From contig JAJDYG010000035.1 of the NCBI GenBank assembly GCA_022822855.1, forward strand, positions 1-34,341: a stretch of DNA of 34,341 nucleotides, given 5' to 3'. Position 1 is the first letter of the stretch, and the number at the start of each line of letters is the position of its first letter. Below the pieces are notes generated by a model, which ran no database searches, was not told the origin of the DNA, and saw nothing but the letters and a program-made list of their open reading frames with translations. This DNA comes from Dehalococcoidia bacterium (GTDB lineage: Bacteria; Chloroflexota; Dehalococcoidia; Bin125). The position numbers and the translations under genes are program-made. Below, piece after piece: positions 1 through 9,330 of the stretch.

Positions 1-54
1 TCAGCTCGATGCTCGCGCGTGAGTCCGCCCGCTCCACCGTTGAGCCAGGGATGA

Positions 55-141
55 AGGCGTTGCTGCTCGCAACCGTCGAGGTCTGGGCCCCGTGTCAAGC
101 ACGGGGCGACGTGGAATGGGTCTAGTGTGAACACGCCCTAG
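55..141 (-). repeat. Dispersed 3'-end repeat, copy A
   Basis: Read on the minus strand, this begins CTAGGGCGTGTTCACACTAG, continues with CCCATTCC, and then carries the palindrome CCCCGTGCTTGACACGGGG (plus-strand 88-106; 7-bp arms, 5-nt loop) followed by CCCAGACCTCGA. Copy B at 11971-12036 matches it almost base for base over about 67 bp. The stop codon of the adjacent CocE-like gene lies in the first CTAG of the repeat. Its place just after a stop codon suggests a REP-like element or a 3'-end processing or termination hairpin, but there is no T-run. Positions 1-54 hold only weak further similarity to the 33.6-34.1 kb repeats and no gene that I can support. Confidence 0.75.
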
Positions 142-2039
142 ACCGGAACGACCGACAGCTCCAACCGCGAGGCTCGTTCGGCGTTGTGATGGACCGTGTT
201 CAGCGCCGTCCGGGTGTGGGTTTGCCGACCGATCGGCTCTCCGGTGTTCGGATTGACGTCGAACCTCGGATAGTTGCTGCTACTGATCTCCACACCGATC
301 CGGTGGCCCGCCTTGAACACGTTTGCGGTCGGGTACAGCTCAATGCTCACCTCGACCACATCGCCCGGCGAGACCAGGTCCTCGCGGTCGTAACCGTTGC
401 GGAAGCGCAGGCGCTTGATGCTGTCCGTGATCCGCAGGTGGTAGCCCTCGGGATAGTCGGAGTTTGGCGGGTAGCAGTCGAGCAGGGCCGCTGTGAAGTC
501 GGTGTCGGGCGCGCTGGTCGAGACGTACAGGCGGACCGTGACCGGCCCGCTCACTTCAACGTCCTCAGCCAGCGGCTCTGAGCGGAACGAGAGCACATCC
601 GACCGCGATGCGGTCGGCAGGTAGGGAGCCTCCGCACCCATCACATCCGGTCGTGTGCGCTGGTCCGCGCCGCCGGGCAGGATCAACTCCCGCGAGCGCT
701 GGGTCGGCGGCCAGATCTGTGACTTCAACGTCGGATCCTCCGGCGCAAACTCGCGCAGCGACGACACGTTGGCGGAGATCGAGGGCACCGGATTCCTCGG
801 ATCGAACTGATAGCTCGACGATCCGCCGTCCTCCCCCGCTACCTCGGTCGAGAGTCCGCCGCCCGGCTGCAGGAACCACTCGGCCGGTTCCGCCCGAGGC
901 GGCGGCCAGGCCGATTCGTCGCGCCACTCGCCGCCGTGATCCATGCGGCCCGACGCGATCCGCCGCCCGCTGCCGCCGCCCATCACGAACATGGTCACCG
1001 GTGAGCGCTGATCCCAACCGCTGTCGATGCCCTTGAGCGTGTGGTCGAAGAACTCCAGGCGCAAATCCGAGATGCTTCGCGCCAGATTGCCGGAGGTCGG
1101 CGCCGTCGGCCCGAAGTCGACATCGCCCGACCAGGTCCGGTCGAGCGTCACCTCGCCGTGCGTCCAGGGACCCATGAGCAGGTATTGCGGCGACGACATC
1201 GCCTCCGAGAAGGCCATGAACGACTCGGTCGTGGCCCGCGTGTAGCTGTCGTACCAGCCGCCCGAGTAGACGCTGGGCACATCGGCGGTCTGCCCGATGA
1301 AGCGCTCGAAGTTCATCGACGGCAACTGCCAGAGCCAGTCGTCCTCGCGGGCCAGCGTCATCAAGTCAATAGCCCAGCGCTCGTAGTCCTGGGTTAGCGA
1401 AAGCGGCGTGTCCCCGTCCCGCCAGGGCAGGTTGTTGAGATGGCCGCGCAGGTCAACCGCAGCCTGGTCCAAGGCTGCGTAGAGCGCTGGATCGCGAACC
1501 GCCTCAGGACTGACCGGAGCGTTCCAGAAGGCCCAGGCGAGCCAGCGCAGTTCCAGCGCGCCGCCCTGTCTGAGCGAGGACGTCAGTCCGTTGAATGCGC
1601 CCTGGTTGACCCACATCGCCGACAGATGCGGCGGATTCTGCGTCGCCGCGGCCGACTGCACCCAGCCCATGTAGGACGTGCCGACCGTGCCCACTTTGCC
1701 CGTCGACCAGGGCTGCTCGGCCAACCATTCGATCGTGTCGTAACCGTCTTCGGCCTCGTTCTTGAGCAGGTAGAAGTCGCCCTCCGACGCGAACCGACCG
1801 CGCACGTCCTGCATCACCCGCGCGTAGCCGCGGCTCGCCCACCACTCGCCGTCGGCGGCGAAGCCGAGCTTGTCGTACGGCGTGCGAGTCAGCAACGTCG
1901 GCCAGGGGCCTTCGAGCGCGACGCCGTCGCGGGCCGGCAGGTAGACGTCGGTCGCGAGGGCCACACCGTCGCGCATGCCGACGCGCCGATTGCGCTGAAT
2001 CACGACCTCGTACTCGGGTTGCGAATGTTGAACGCTCAT
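138..2039 (-). CDS. CocE/NonD family hydrolase (X-Pro dipeptidyl-peptidase S15 fold)
   Basis: An alpha/beta hydrolase of the S15 type (X-Pro dipeptidyl-peptidase, cocaine esterase, glutaryl-7-ACA acylase), 633 aa, a usual length for the family. The nucleophile elbow GTSYMGW puts the candidate Ser at about residue 122. Downstream GGWYDSYT and MGPWTHGE are the family motifs carrying the acid (Asp) and His of the triad. The C-terminal third, from about 480, matches the jelly-roll domain of the family, with PVTVRLYVSTSAPDTDF and a final NPNTGEP segment. The ATG start has an AGGAG about 8 bp upstream and sits 1 bp after the stop of the MBL-fold gene, so the two are probably translationally coupled. 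No signal peptide is visible, so it is probably cytoplasmic. The substrate, an ester or amide, cannot be deduced. Confidence 0.9.
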   Translation of the reverse strand: MSVQHSQPEYEVVIQRNRRVGMRDGVALATDVYLPARDGVALEGPWPTLLTRTPYDKLGFAADGEWWASRGYARVMQDVRGRFASEGDFYLLKNEAEDGYDTIEWLAEQPWSTGKVGTVGTSYMGWVQSAAATQNPPHLSAMWVNQGAFNGLTSSLRQGGALELRWLAWAFWNAPVSPEAVRDPALYAALDQAAVDLRGHLNNLPWRDGDTPLSLTQDYERWAIDLMTLAREDDWLWQLPSMNFERFIGQTADVPSVYSGGWYDSYTRATTESFMAFSEAMSSPQYLLMGPWTHGEVTLDRTWSGDVDFGPTAPTSGNLARSISDLRLEFFDHTLKGIDSGWDQRSPVTMFVMGGGSGRRIASGRMDHGGEWRDESAWPPPRAEPAEWFLQPGGGLSTEVAGEDGGSSSYQFDPRNPVPSISANVSSLREFAPEDPTLKSQIWPPTQRSRELILPGGADQRTRPDVMGAEAPYLPTASRSDVLSFRSEPLAEDVEVSGPVTVRLYVSTSAPDTDFTAALLDCYPPNSDYPEGYHLRITDSIKRLRFRNGYDREDLVSPGDVVEVSIELYPTANVFKAGHRIGVEISSSNYPRFDVNPNTGEPIGRQTHTRTALNTVHHNAERASRLELSVVPV

Positions 2040-2040
2040 C

Positions 2041-2700
2041 TCATGCTCCTCTGGCCAGCAGCGGCGTCACGGTCGGCGCGGTCGGAATCGACGAGCGCGT
2101 CACGTTGATGTGGTTGTCGGACGGCGGATCAACGGTCACGCCCATCTCGCGCAGAAAGGCCGAGAGCGGCTCCAGCCCTGTTGCGATCTCGCTCGCCTCT
2201 TCCGGCTGATAGAGCATTGGGATAACCAGCGGAGCCGCAATCGCGCCGGCGATCCCGGCCGCCGCCTGAGGCGAGAGATGCGAACCGCCGCCACAAGGCA
2301 GGAGCACCACGTCCGCACGTTGCAACTCTTCCAACGCAGCCCGCTCCGGCATGTCCTGCAGGTCGCCCAGGTGGGCGACGATCACTTCGTCGATCGTGAC
2401 CACGAAGGCGAGGTTGCGCGAACCCGCGGGGCCCGGCGTGCGCACGCCGGTCGCCAGGACTCGCTTGATCTCGTACTCGCCGGGCGCGTCCAGCGTGCCC
2501 TGCAGGCCCGAGGCCTCAAGCATCACCCCGTCCACCCAGTTGTGGGCCGCGTCCTGTCCTCGTGAGACGGTGACGATATCGGCGGCCGGACGGTTCAGAC
2601 GAAAGCCGGTCTCGGGTGAGCAGGGATCCATGACCACCGCCGCCTCGCGGCCGCGAAGCCGAAACGCGGCATGTCCATACCAGGCGATATCCATATCCAC
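2041..2700 (-). CDS. MBL-fold (Lactamase_B_3-like) protein with degenerate metal motif
   Basis: A 219-aa protein with the outline of a small metallo-beta-lactamase-fold hydrolase. It has the N-terminal WYGHAAFRL strand, a DPCSPETGF segment, APGEYEI, and VIVAHLGDL, where a metal-binding His and Asp normally sit. The signature HxHxDH is absent: after DIVTVS, where SHxHxDHN is expected, the sequence reads SRGQDAAHN (residues 46-54), so two metal His and the Asp are missing. I checked this on the nucleotide sequence. It is either an inactive paralogue, a protein with altered metal binding, or a non-hydrolytic fold member. The GTG at 2700 gives the longest form; the ATG at 2694 is an alternative, and neither has a strong ribosome site. 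It is first in a two-gene unit with the CocE-like hydrolase. Confidence 0.8.
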   Translation of the reverse strand: MDMDIAWYGHAAFRLRGREAAVVMDPCSPETGFRLNRPAADIVTVSRGQDAAHNWVDGVMLEASGLQGTLDAPGEYEIKRVLATGVRTPGPAGSRNLAFVVTIDEVIVAHLGDLQDMPERAALEELQRADVVLLPCGGGSHLSPQAAAGIAGAIAAPLVIPMLYQPEEASEIATGLEPLSAFLREMGVTVDPPSDNHINVTRSSIPTAPTVTPLLARGA

Positions 2701-2790
2701 AGCCTACGAAGCAGTGGCCGTACGCGCTGTGGAGACCTGCGCCCAAGTCTCCTGTGCGAGATCGAACCGGCGGCGGGGTCGTGGCTCGGT

Positions 2791-2996
2791 TCAGATCGGC
2801 TCAGTTCGGGTGGAATTCTCGGTCGATTGGGTCGAGTTGCGGGATCTGACGCTGTGAGCTGGGAAATTGGGCTCGGGGATGTCAGATTTGGTCAGATGTG
2901 GTCGGATCTTGTCTGGGTGAGGTCAGATTCCGCTGAGCGAGGTCGGGAAACGCTCCGAGATGTCGGGTGATGTCAGATGAGTTGGATGGGGTCATG
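2791..2996 (+). repeat. Degenerate ~10-bp-period TCAGAT-type array
   Basis: About twenty imperfect copies of a TCAGATNTGG-like unit follow one another at spacings near 10 bp. The clearest block starts at 2881: GTCAGATTTG, GTCAGATGTG, GTCGGATCTT, GTCTGGGTGA, then GTCAGATTCC, with related units to 2996. Weaker units such as TCAGATCGGC and TCAGTTCGGG begin at 2791. The array fills most of the 394-bp gap between the ketoacyl-synthase-fold gene (ends 3095) and the MBL-fold gene (starts 2700), upstream of the latter. No convincing gene overlaps it. Spacing near one DNA helical turn could allow cooperative protein binding on one face, or the array may be a decayed minisatellite. Confidence 0.65.
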
Positions 2997-3024
2997 AGGC
3001 GCTCCTGGCTTGAAGACCAATGCC

Positions 3025-3038
3025 GGTCACCGGTGACC
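3025..3038. promoter_or_regulatory. Perfect 14-bp palindrome, possible operator
   Basis: GGTCACCGGTGACC is a perfect 14-bp inverted repeat without spacer. It lies between the stop of the ketoacyl-synthase-fold gene and the 10-bp-period array, about 325 bp upstream of the MBL-fold gene. It has the size of a dimeric repressor site, but no nearby regulator gene ties to it and no good promoter was found beside it, so the role is a guess. Confidence 0.35.
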
Positions 3039-3094
3039 ATATGTGTACTACCGTTCTGTTGGGCGGGTTGGATCGAAGCTGCGTCAAGCGGTAC

Positions 3095-4342
3095 TCAGTT
3101 GACCAGGACCGGCAACTCGTCGCCCGGCTCCGGACGATGCGGCATCAAGATGAGCGCCGCGTTCTGACCGTGCGCCCCATATGCGGCCGTCGCCGCTCCG
3201 ACGATCCGGTCTTCATACAGCTTTTGCACGAATCCCAGCCGACAGGCGATGTCTTCCTCCTCGAACGTCGCGTGCGGAGGAATCTTGCGCTGATCAACGA
3301 TCTTCGCCGCCGCCACCGCCGAGAGCGCCCCCGACGCGCCGACCGTGTAGCCCACGTTGGGCGTCGTGGTGGCGACGTACATGTCGAGTGTGCGCCGACC
3401 GAAGGCTCGCTCGATGATGTCTGTCTCCCGCTCGTCTCCGAACTTCGAGCCCAGTCCCGCCGCCACGACGACATCGATGTCGGACGGCGAAATCTCGCCG
3501 CCCAGCAACGCATCGCCGGTCGCGCGTCGCGCGACCTCGACATCGGTCGGCGCCTGTCCGTCGCCCATCGGTCCCGAGGTGATCGCCTCCCCGCCGATCT
3601 CGGCATAGATGTGTACGCCGCGTTGCACGGCCAACTGTCGATCCTCGAGCATGAACGCCGCCGCGCCCTCGCCGAGCACCATCCCCACACGGTTGGCGTC
3701 GAAGGGCCTTTGCGCGGTGACCTGGTCCGTGCGATCCAGGAGCCCCGACGACTCGTACGCCTGCCAGACGTCCGCCCGCAGCGGGGCCTCCGCGCCGATC
3801 GCGATGGCCGCCCGCATGATGCCCGACCTGATCAGTTGCGCCGCAAGGACCACCGCAGCCAGGCCCGAGGCGCCGCCCATCGAGACCGTGAAGACGGGCC
3901 CGGCGATGTTGAGACCCAGCGAAGCGCCCGATAGTCCCGAACCCAGCTGCGCCCAGCCCTCGCCCGCGCCAGGATGCCCGATCCCCGTCACCGCGCCCAC
4001 GGCGAACGCGTTCTGCTGGTTGAACTCGATCCGCGCATCGGTCTGCGCCTGGATCGCGGCGTCGAGTCCGAGCTGCGAAGCTCGATCCATCCTCGATAGC
4101 AGCCAGGCCGGAGCCCCCGAGGGACCTCGCCACGACTCGTCGACCTGACCGGCCGCCGCCGCTCGCGGGGTGTCGAATGCCGTCAGCGGCGTTGTACATA
4201 CCCGCCCGTGGCACAGTGCCGACCAGTACTCGTCCGCGTTCAGTCCCGCCGCCGACACTGCGCCGACGCCGGTGATCACCACTCGCCGGCGTTCACCGGC
4301 GTCTTCCTCGAACATGCCTCGATGAGCGCCACCGCTGACCAT
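3095..4342 (-). CDS. Beta-ketoacyl-ACP synthase-fold protein lacking Cys-His-His
   Basis: A 415-aa thiolase-fold protein of the FabF/KAS II type, the usual length. Family landmarks are VVITGVGAVSAAG near residue 21, FDANRVGMVLGEGAAAF near 214-230, and the C-terminal GASGALSAVAAAK. All three catalytic residues are replaced: the nucleophilic Cys of the usual TACxSG is Gly157 in VSMGGASG, the first His (normally AHGTGT) is Ala295 in VVAAGLGSK, and the second His (KSxxGH) is Tyr332 in TPNVGYTVGASG, with the Lys also lost. It therefore cannot condense by the standard mechanism. Such loss is known in chain-length factors of type II polyketide systems, which pair with an active KS, but no active partner or ACP is nearby. 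The ATG at 4342 is used; an internal ATG at 4315 after GAGG is possible. Confidence 0.85.
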   Translation of the reverse strand: MVSGGAHRGMFEEDAGERRRVVITGVGAVSAAGLNADEYWSALCHGRVCTTPLTAFDTPRAAAAGQVDESWRGPSGAPAWLLSRMDRASQLGLDAAIQAQTDARIEFNQQNAFAVGAVTGIGHPGAGEGWAQLGSGLSGASLGLNIAGPVFTVSMGGASGLAAVVLAAQLIRSGIMRAAIAIGAEAPLRADVWQAYESSGLLDRTDQVTAQRPFDANRVGMVLGEGAAAFMLEDRQLAVQRGVHIYAEIGGEAITSGPMGDGQAPTDVEVARRATGDALLGGEISPSDIDVVVAAGLGSKFGDERETDIIERAFGRRTLDMYVATTTPNVGYTVGASGALSAVAAAKIVDQRKIPPHATFEEEDIACRLGFVQKLYEDRIVGAATAAYGAHGQNAALILMPHRPEPGDELPVLVN

Positions 4343-4419
4343 GGTTCTGCTCCCTCATCGCCCGGATCATGCCGCGCACCTGGCGTGTTCTGTCGACCAC
4401 GCAGGGGCCGTGAGTTGCT

Positions 4420-4448
4420 TTGCCGATTGCTGGAAACGCTGCTACGAT
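4420..4448 (+). promoter_or_regulatory. Sigma-70-type promoter of the hrcA operon
   Basis: TTGCCG (4420-4425) and TACGAT (4443-4448) are separated by exactly 17 bp. The predicted transcription start, around 4455, falls at the left edge of the CIRCE operator, which is the usual arrangement for HrcA repression. Confidence 0.7.
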
Positions 4449-4455
4449 TACCGCG

Positions 4456-4482
4456 TTAGCACTCTCGGTCGGAGAGTGCTAA
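4456..4482 (+). promoter_or_regulatory. CIRCE operator (HrcA binding site)
   Basis: TTAGCACTC, 9 nt, then GAGTGCTAA: both arms match the CIRCE consensus exactly and the spacer has the canonical 9 bp. It lies directly before hrcA, so the operon should be repressed by its own first product, with release on heat stress when GroEL/HrcA balance shifts. The last two bases abut a GTG that could in principle start hrcA. Confidence 0.97.
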
Positions 4483-4530
4483 GTGCAGCCTAGCGGAGAC
4501 CTCCGGACGGAGCACAACTCGGTACGAGCC

Positions 4531-5616
4531 ATGACCTCCGAACAGTTGTCAGACCGACGCGCCGGCATTCTGCAGCTCGTCATACAGGACTACATCGAAA
4601 CAGCGACCCCGGTCGCTTCGCGTCACGTGGTGGAAAAATACGCGCTGCCTGCGTCGCCGGCCACGATACGCCACGAGATGCACGCCCTCGAGCAGGGCGG
4701 CTTTCTCACCCATCCGCACACCTCCGCCGGCCGCGTGCCCTCCAACCGCGGCTATCGACACTTCGTCCAGTCGCTCATGGGCCACGCCGAGTTGGGCCTC
4801 GCCGAGCAGGCCTCGGTCCGGCATCAGTTTTTCCAGGCAGCGCCAGCCGTCGACGAATGGGTCGAGCTCGCCGCCAACGTCCTGGCTCGCTCGCTCGGAC
4901 TGTTGGTCATCGTGGCGCCGCCGCACCCGGAACGGCTGCGCGTTCGCCAACTGGAGCTGATCTCGCTGAACGAGTTGCTGGTCCTGATGATCGTCGTGGT
5001 CCAGGAAGCGCGGATGATCCGCCAGCTCATGCCGCTGCCTCAGCCGATCGAGGTAGACGAACTGGACGACCTCGCGACGCGGCTCTCGTGGATGCTGCGC
5101 GGTCAATCAGCGCCCGACGTCCGCGAAGCCGCGCGCCAGGCGATCGATGCGCCCGACACGCACCCGGTCGAGCATTTCGTGCTCGACACCCTGGCCCAGG
5201 TGCTCGACCGAGATGCTCAGCGCGCCGGCGTGCCGGCGATCGCCGGCCTGGGCGGGATGATGGCCCAGCCCGAATTCCAACAGGTTCCCGAACGCTCGCT
5301 GGAGCTGATCGAACTGGTCGATCAGCATGCCGCCGAGGATCTGATCCCCTCCGGCGTGATCGAGGAGGTCACCATCGATGGCGCGATGCACGTCCTGATC
5401 GGCGACGACCACCCGACCGAGTTGCTGCAGGACTGCTCTCTCGTCCTGGCGCCGTACAGCTCGTCAACGATCACTCCCGACTCACCCGAGATTCCAGGCT
5501 ACGTCGGCGTGATCGGACCGACGCGCATGAACTACCCGCGCAACATCGCCGCCGCTCGCTTCTATTCACAGTTGTTGCAGGAGATGATCGACGCCGTCTA
5601 TGGAGTCAGCCGATGA
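4531..5616 (+). CDS. hrcA: Heat-inducible transcription repressor HrcA
   Basis: HrcA binds CIRCE as a dimer and represses chaperone genes; its folding depends on GroEL in other bacteria. The N-terminal winged-helix region is clear: LSDRRAGILQLVIQDYIET, then ATPVASRHVVEKY, PASPATIRHEMHALEQGGFL and HPHTSAGRVPSNRGYRHFV. The C-terminal half has the HrcA domain, ending GVIGPTRMNYPRNIAAARF, a family signature. From ATG 4531 the protein is 361 aa, a typical length. The in-frame GTG at 4483 would add 16 residues but sits right against CIRCE and its peptide does not look like HrcA, so I prefer the ATG although its ribosome site is weak. It overlaps grpE by 4 bp (ATGA). Confidence 0.97.
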   Translation: MTSEQLSDRRAGILQLVIQDYIETATPVASRHVVEKYALPASPATIRHEMHALEQGGFLTHPHTSAGRVPSNRGYRHFVQSLMGHAELGLAEQASVRHQFFQAAPAVDEWVELAANVLARSLGLLVIVAPPHPERLRVRQLELISLNELLVLMIVVVQEARMIRQLMPLPQPIEVDELDDLATRLSWMLRGQSAPDVREAARQAIDAPDTHPVEHFVLDTLAQVLDRDAQRAGVPAIAGLGGMMAQPEFQQVPERSLELIELVDQHAAEDLIPSGVIEEVTIDGAMHVLIGDDHPTELLQDCSLVLAPYSSSTITPDSPEIPGYVGVIGPTRMNYPRNIAAARFYSQLLQEMIDAVYGVSR

Positions 5617-6221
5617 GCCATGACAGCCAATCAACTGACCAGGTCGACGAGGTAGTGGAAGCGGACCCCGAGGCGGAGAGATCCGCCGGCGGACTGAGCG
5701 AGCTGGAAGCCCTGCGTGAGGAGTCGGCGCGCAACTACGCCGGTTGGCAGCGCGCTCAGGCCGACTTCGAGAACCTCAAGCGCCGCTCAGCCCAGGATGT
5801 GCGCGACCGGGTCCAACAGTCGCAACGAGCGATCCTGCTCGACCTGGTCGACCTCGCCGATGACTTCGAGCGTGCCAACCGCGAAGCCCCCGCGGACGAA
5901 ACGGACCCCGACGACCCCTGGCGCCAGGGGGTGGAGCTGATCTCCCAAAAGCTCCACGCGCTGCTCCTGCGCCAGCAGGTCAAGCAGATCGACACCGTTG
6001 ACCAGTCGTTTGATCCCGAAGTCCACGAAGCGGTCGGCCAACTGCCCGGTCAGCACAACGAGATTGTCGCCGTCCTGCGCACCGGTTACACGGTCGGCAA
6101 CCGAGTCCTGCGGGCGAGCCAGGTGATGGTCGGCGACGGCTCGATCGAAGCTCCCGAGACACCGGAACCACCCGACCGAACAGGCAACTCAGGCAACTCA
6201 GACAACGAAGCTACCGAGTAG
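5613..6221 (+). CDS. grpE: Nucleotide exchange factor GrpE
   Basis: GrpE releases ADP from DnaK in the Hsp70 cycle. The start ATG overlaps the hrcA stop as ATGA, giving 202 aa. An acidic, probably disordered N-terminus (EEV/EAD-rich) is followed by the long coiled-coil helix [20 protein letters not shown], then [14 protein letters not shown], and the C-terminal beta domain with [31 protein letters not shown]. The acidic, Asn/Gly-rich tail ([13 protein letters not shown]) is longer than the core needs. A good AGGAG at the end of the gene serves dnaK, 10 bp downstream. Confidence 0.96.
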   Translation: MSHDSQSTDQVDEVVEADPEAERSAGGLSELEALREESARNYAGWQRAQADFENLKRRSAQDVRDRVQQSQRAILLDLVDLADDFERANREAPADETDPDDPWRQGVELISQKLHALLLRQQVKQIDTVDQSFDPEVHEAVGQLPGQHNEIVAVLRTGYTVGNRVLRASQVMVGDGSIEAPETPEPPDRTGNSGNSDNEATE

Positions 6222-6231
6222 GAGAATTCCC

Positions 6232-8124
<1,893 letters not shown>

Positions 8125-8136
8125 GAACGGCAGCCG

Positions 8137-8170
8137 GGGTATCGTCTGGCGATGGCGCTTGGCGATACCC
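8137..8170 (+). other. dnaK-dnaJ intercistronic hairpin
   Basis: GGGTATCG (8137-8144) pairs with CGATACCC (8163-8170) around an 18-nt loop in the 81-bp gap between dnaK and dnaJ. There is no T-run. It could mark RNA processing or partial termination that lowers dnaJ relative to dnaK, or it may be incidental. Confidence 0.45.
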
Positions 8171-8205
8171 TGATCCGACACTCGCGCCAATGACGAAACT
8201 GCCTG

Positions 8206-9330
8206 ATGGCTCAATCTGACGACTTCTACGAGATTCTCGGCCTCTCGCGTGAGGCTTCGCAGGACGAGATCCGGCGGGCCTTTCGCAAGCTGGCGATGGA
8301 GCATCACCCGGACCGGGTGACCGACCCTGCGCAGAAGGAAGCCTCTGAGGCCAAGTTCAAGCGCATCGCGGCCGCCTACGAAGTGCTCTCCGATCCCGAG
8401 AGCAAGGCCAAGTACGACCAATACGGTTCGGTCGGCGCATTCGCCCAGGGCACCGGATTCGAGGGCTTCGACTTCGGCGGCTTCGGCGACATTTTCGACG
8501 CGTTCTTCGGCGGACGCCGAGCGGCGGGTCCGATCCGCGGCGGCGATCTACGCATTCAGATTGAGCTTGACTTCGAGGAAGCCGTCTTTGGCTGCGAAGA
8601 GGAAATCCGCGCCTCACGGCTCGAGCACTGCACCATCTGCGGCGGTTCCGGCGGCGAGCCCGGCACTCAGCGCGTGCCCTGCACGGTCTGCGGCGGCTCC
8701 GGGGAGATTCGGCGCACCCAGAGCAACGTCTTCGGACGCTTCGTCAACGTGGCGCCGTGTGAGCCCTGCGAGGGGGAGGGCGCCGTGATCGAACACCCCT
8801 GCAATGCCTGCGGCGGGATTGGCCGCGAGCAGCGCAACCGCCGACTCAAGGTGAAGATCCCCGCCGGCGTCACCGACGGCGCGCAGATGCGGCTCTCGGG
8901 CGAGGGCGACGCCGGGCTGCGCGGCGGTCCGGCCGGCAACCTCTACGTCGACATCGCGGTGCGTCCCCATGAGTTGTTTCTGCGCGACGGCAACGACCTG
9001 ATCCTGCCCCTCCATCTCAACGTGGCCCAGGCCGCGCTTGGCGCGACGGTCAACATTCCCGGCATCAACGGACACGACCAGCCGCTCAACGTCCCCGCCG
9101 CCACCCAGCACGGTCACGAGTTCCGCCTCAGAGGCGAAGGCGTGCCTCACCTTCGCGGACGCGGGCGAGGCGACATGCGCGTGCAGATCAACGTCGACGT
9201 GCCGACCAAGCTGACCAGCGAGCAGCGCGAGCTGTTTGAACAGCTCTCTGAGCTGCTGGACGAACCCGCCAACCGCGGCGGAGACGAAGACGGCGTATTC
9301 TCGCGCATCCGCGGAGCATTCACCAATTAG
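8206..9330 (+). CDS. dnaJ: Co-chaperone DnaJ (Hsp40, type I)
   Basis: DnaJ stimulates DnaK ATPase and delivers clients. It is 374 aa with the full type I layout: J domain with HPD in MEHHPDRV near residue 33, a short Gly/Phe region (GFEGFDFGGFGDIFDAFFGG), four zinc-binding CxxCxGxG repeats (CTICGGSG, CTVCGGSG, CEPCEGEG, CNACGGIG), then the C-terminal beta domains (PAGVTDGAQMRLSGEGDAG). The Gly/Phe region is compact. Its TAG stop overlaps the probable ATT start of prmA by one base. Confidence 0.97.
   Translation: MAQSDDFYEILGLSREASQDEIRRAFRKLAMEHHPDRVTDPAQKEASEAKFKRIAAAYEVLSDPESKAKYDQYGSVGAFAQGTGFEGFDFGGFGDIFDAFFGGRRAAGPIRGGDLRIQIELDFEEAVFGCEEEIRASRLEHCTICGGSGGEPGTQRVPCTVCGGSGEIRRTQSNVFGRFVNVAPCEPCEGEGAVIEHPCNACGGIGREQRNRRLKVKIPAGVTDGAQMRLSGEGDAGLRGGPAGNLYVDIAVRPHELFLRDGNDLILPLHLNVAQAALGATVNIPGINGHDQPLNVPAATQHGHEFRLRGEGVPHLRGRGRGDMRVQINVDVPTKLTSEQRELFEQLSELLDEPANRGGDEDGVFSRIRGAFTN

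Noticed and set aside
2671..2970. 99-codon plus-strand frame over the 10-bp array
   Set aside because: The peptide reflects the repeat array and has no family resemblance.
3039..3048. CATATGTGTA shared in reverse with 13424-13434 near the M23 start
   Set aside because: Only 10 bp, partly palindromic, found at two unrelated places; not enough to call a shared operator.
4483..4530. GTG start giving a longer HrcA
   Set aside because: It abuts CIRCE, has no ribosome site, and the extra 16 residues do not resemble HrcA N-termini.
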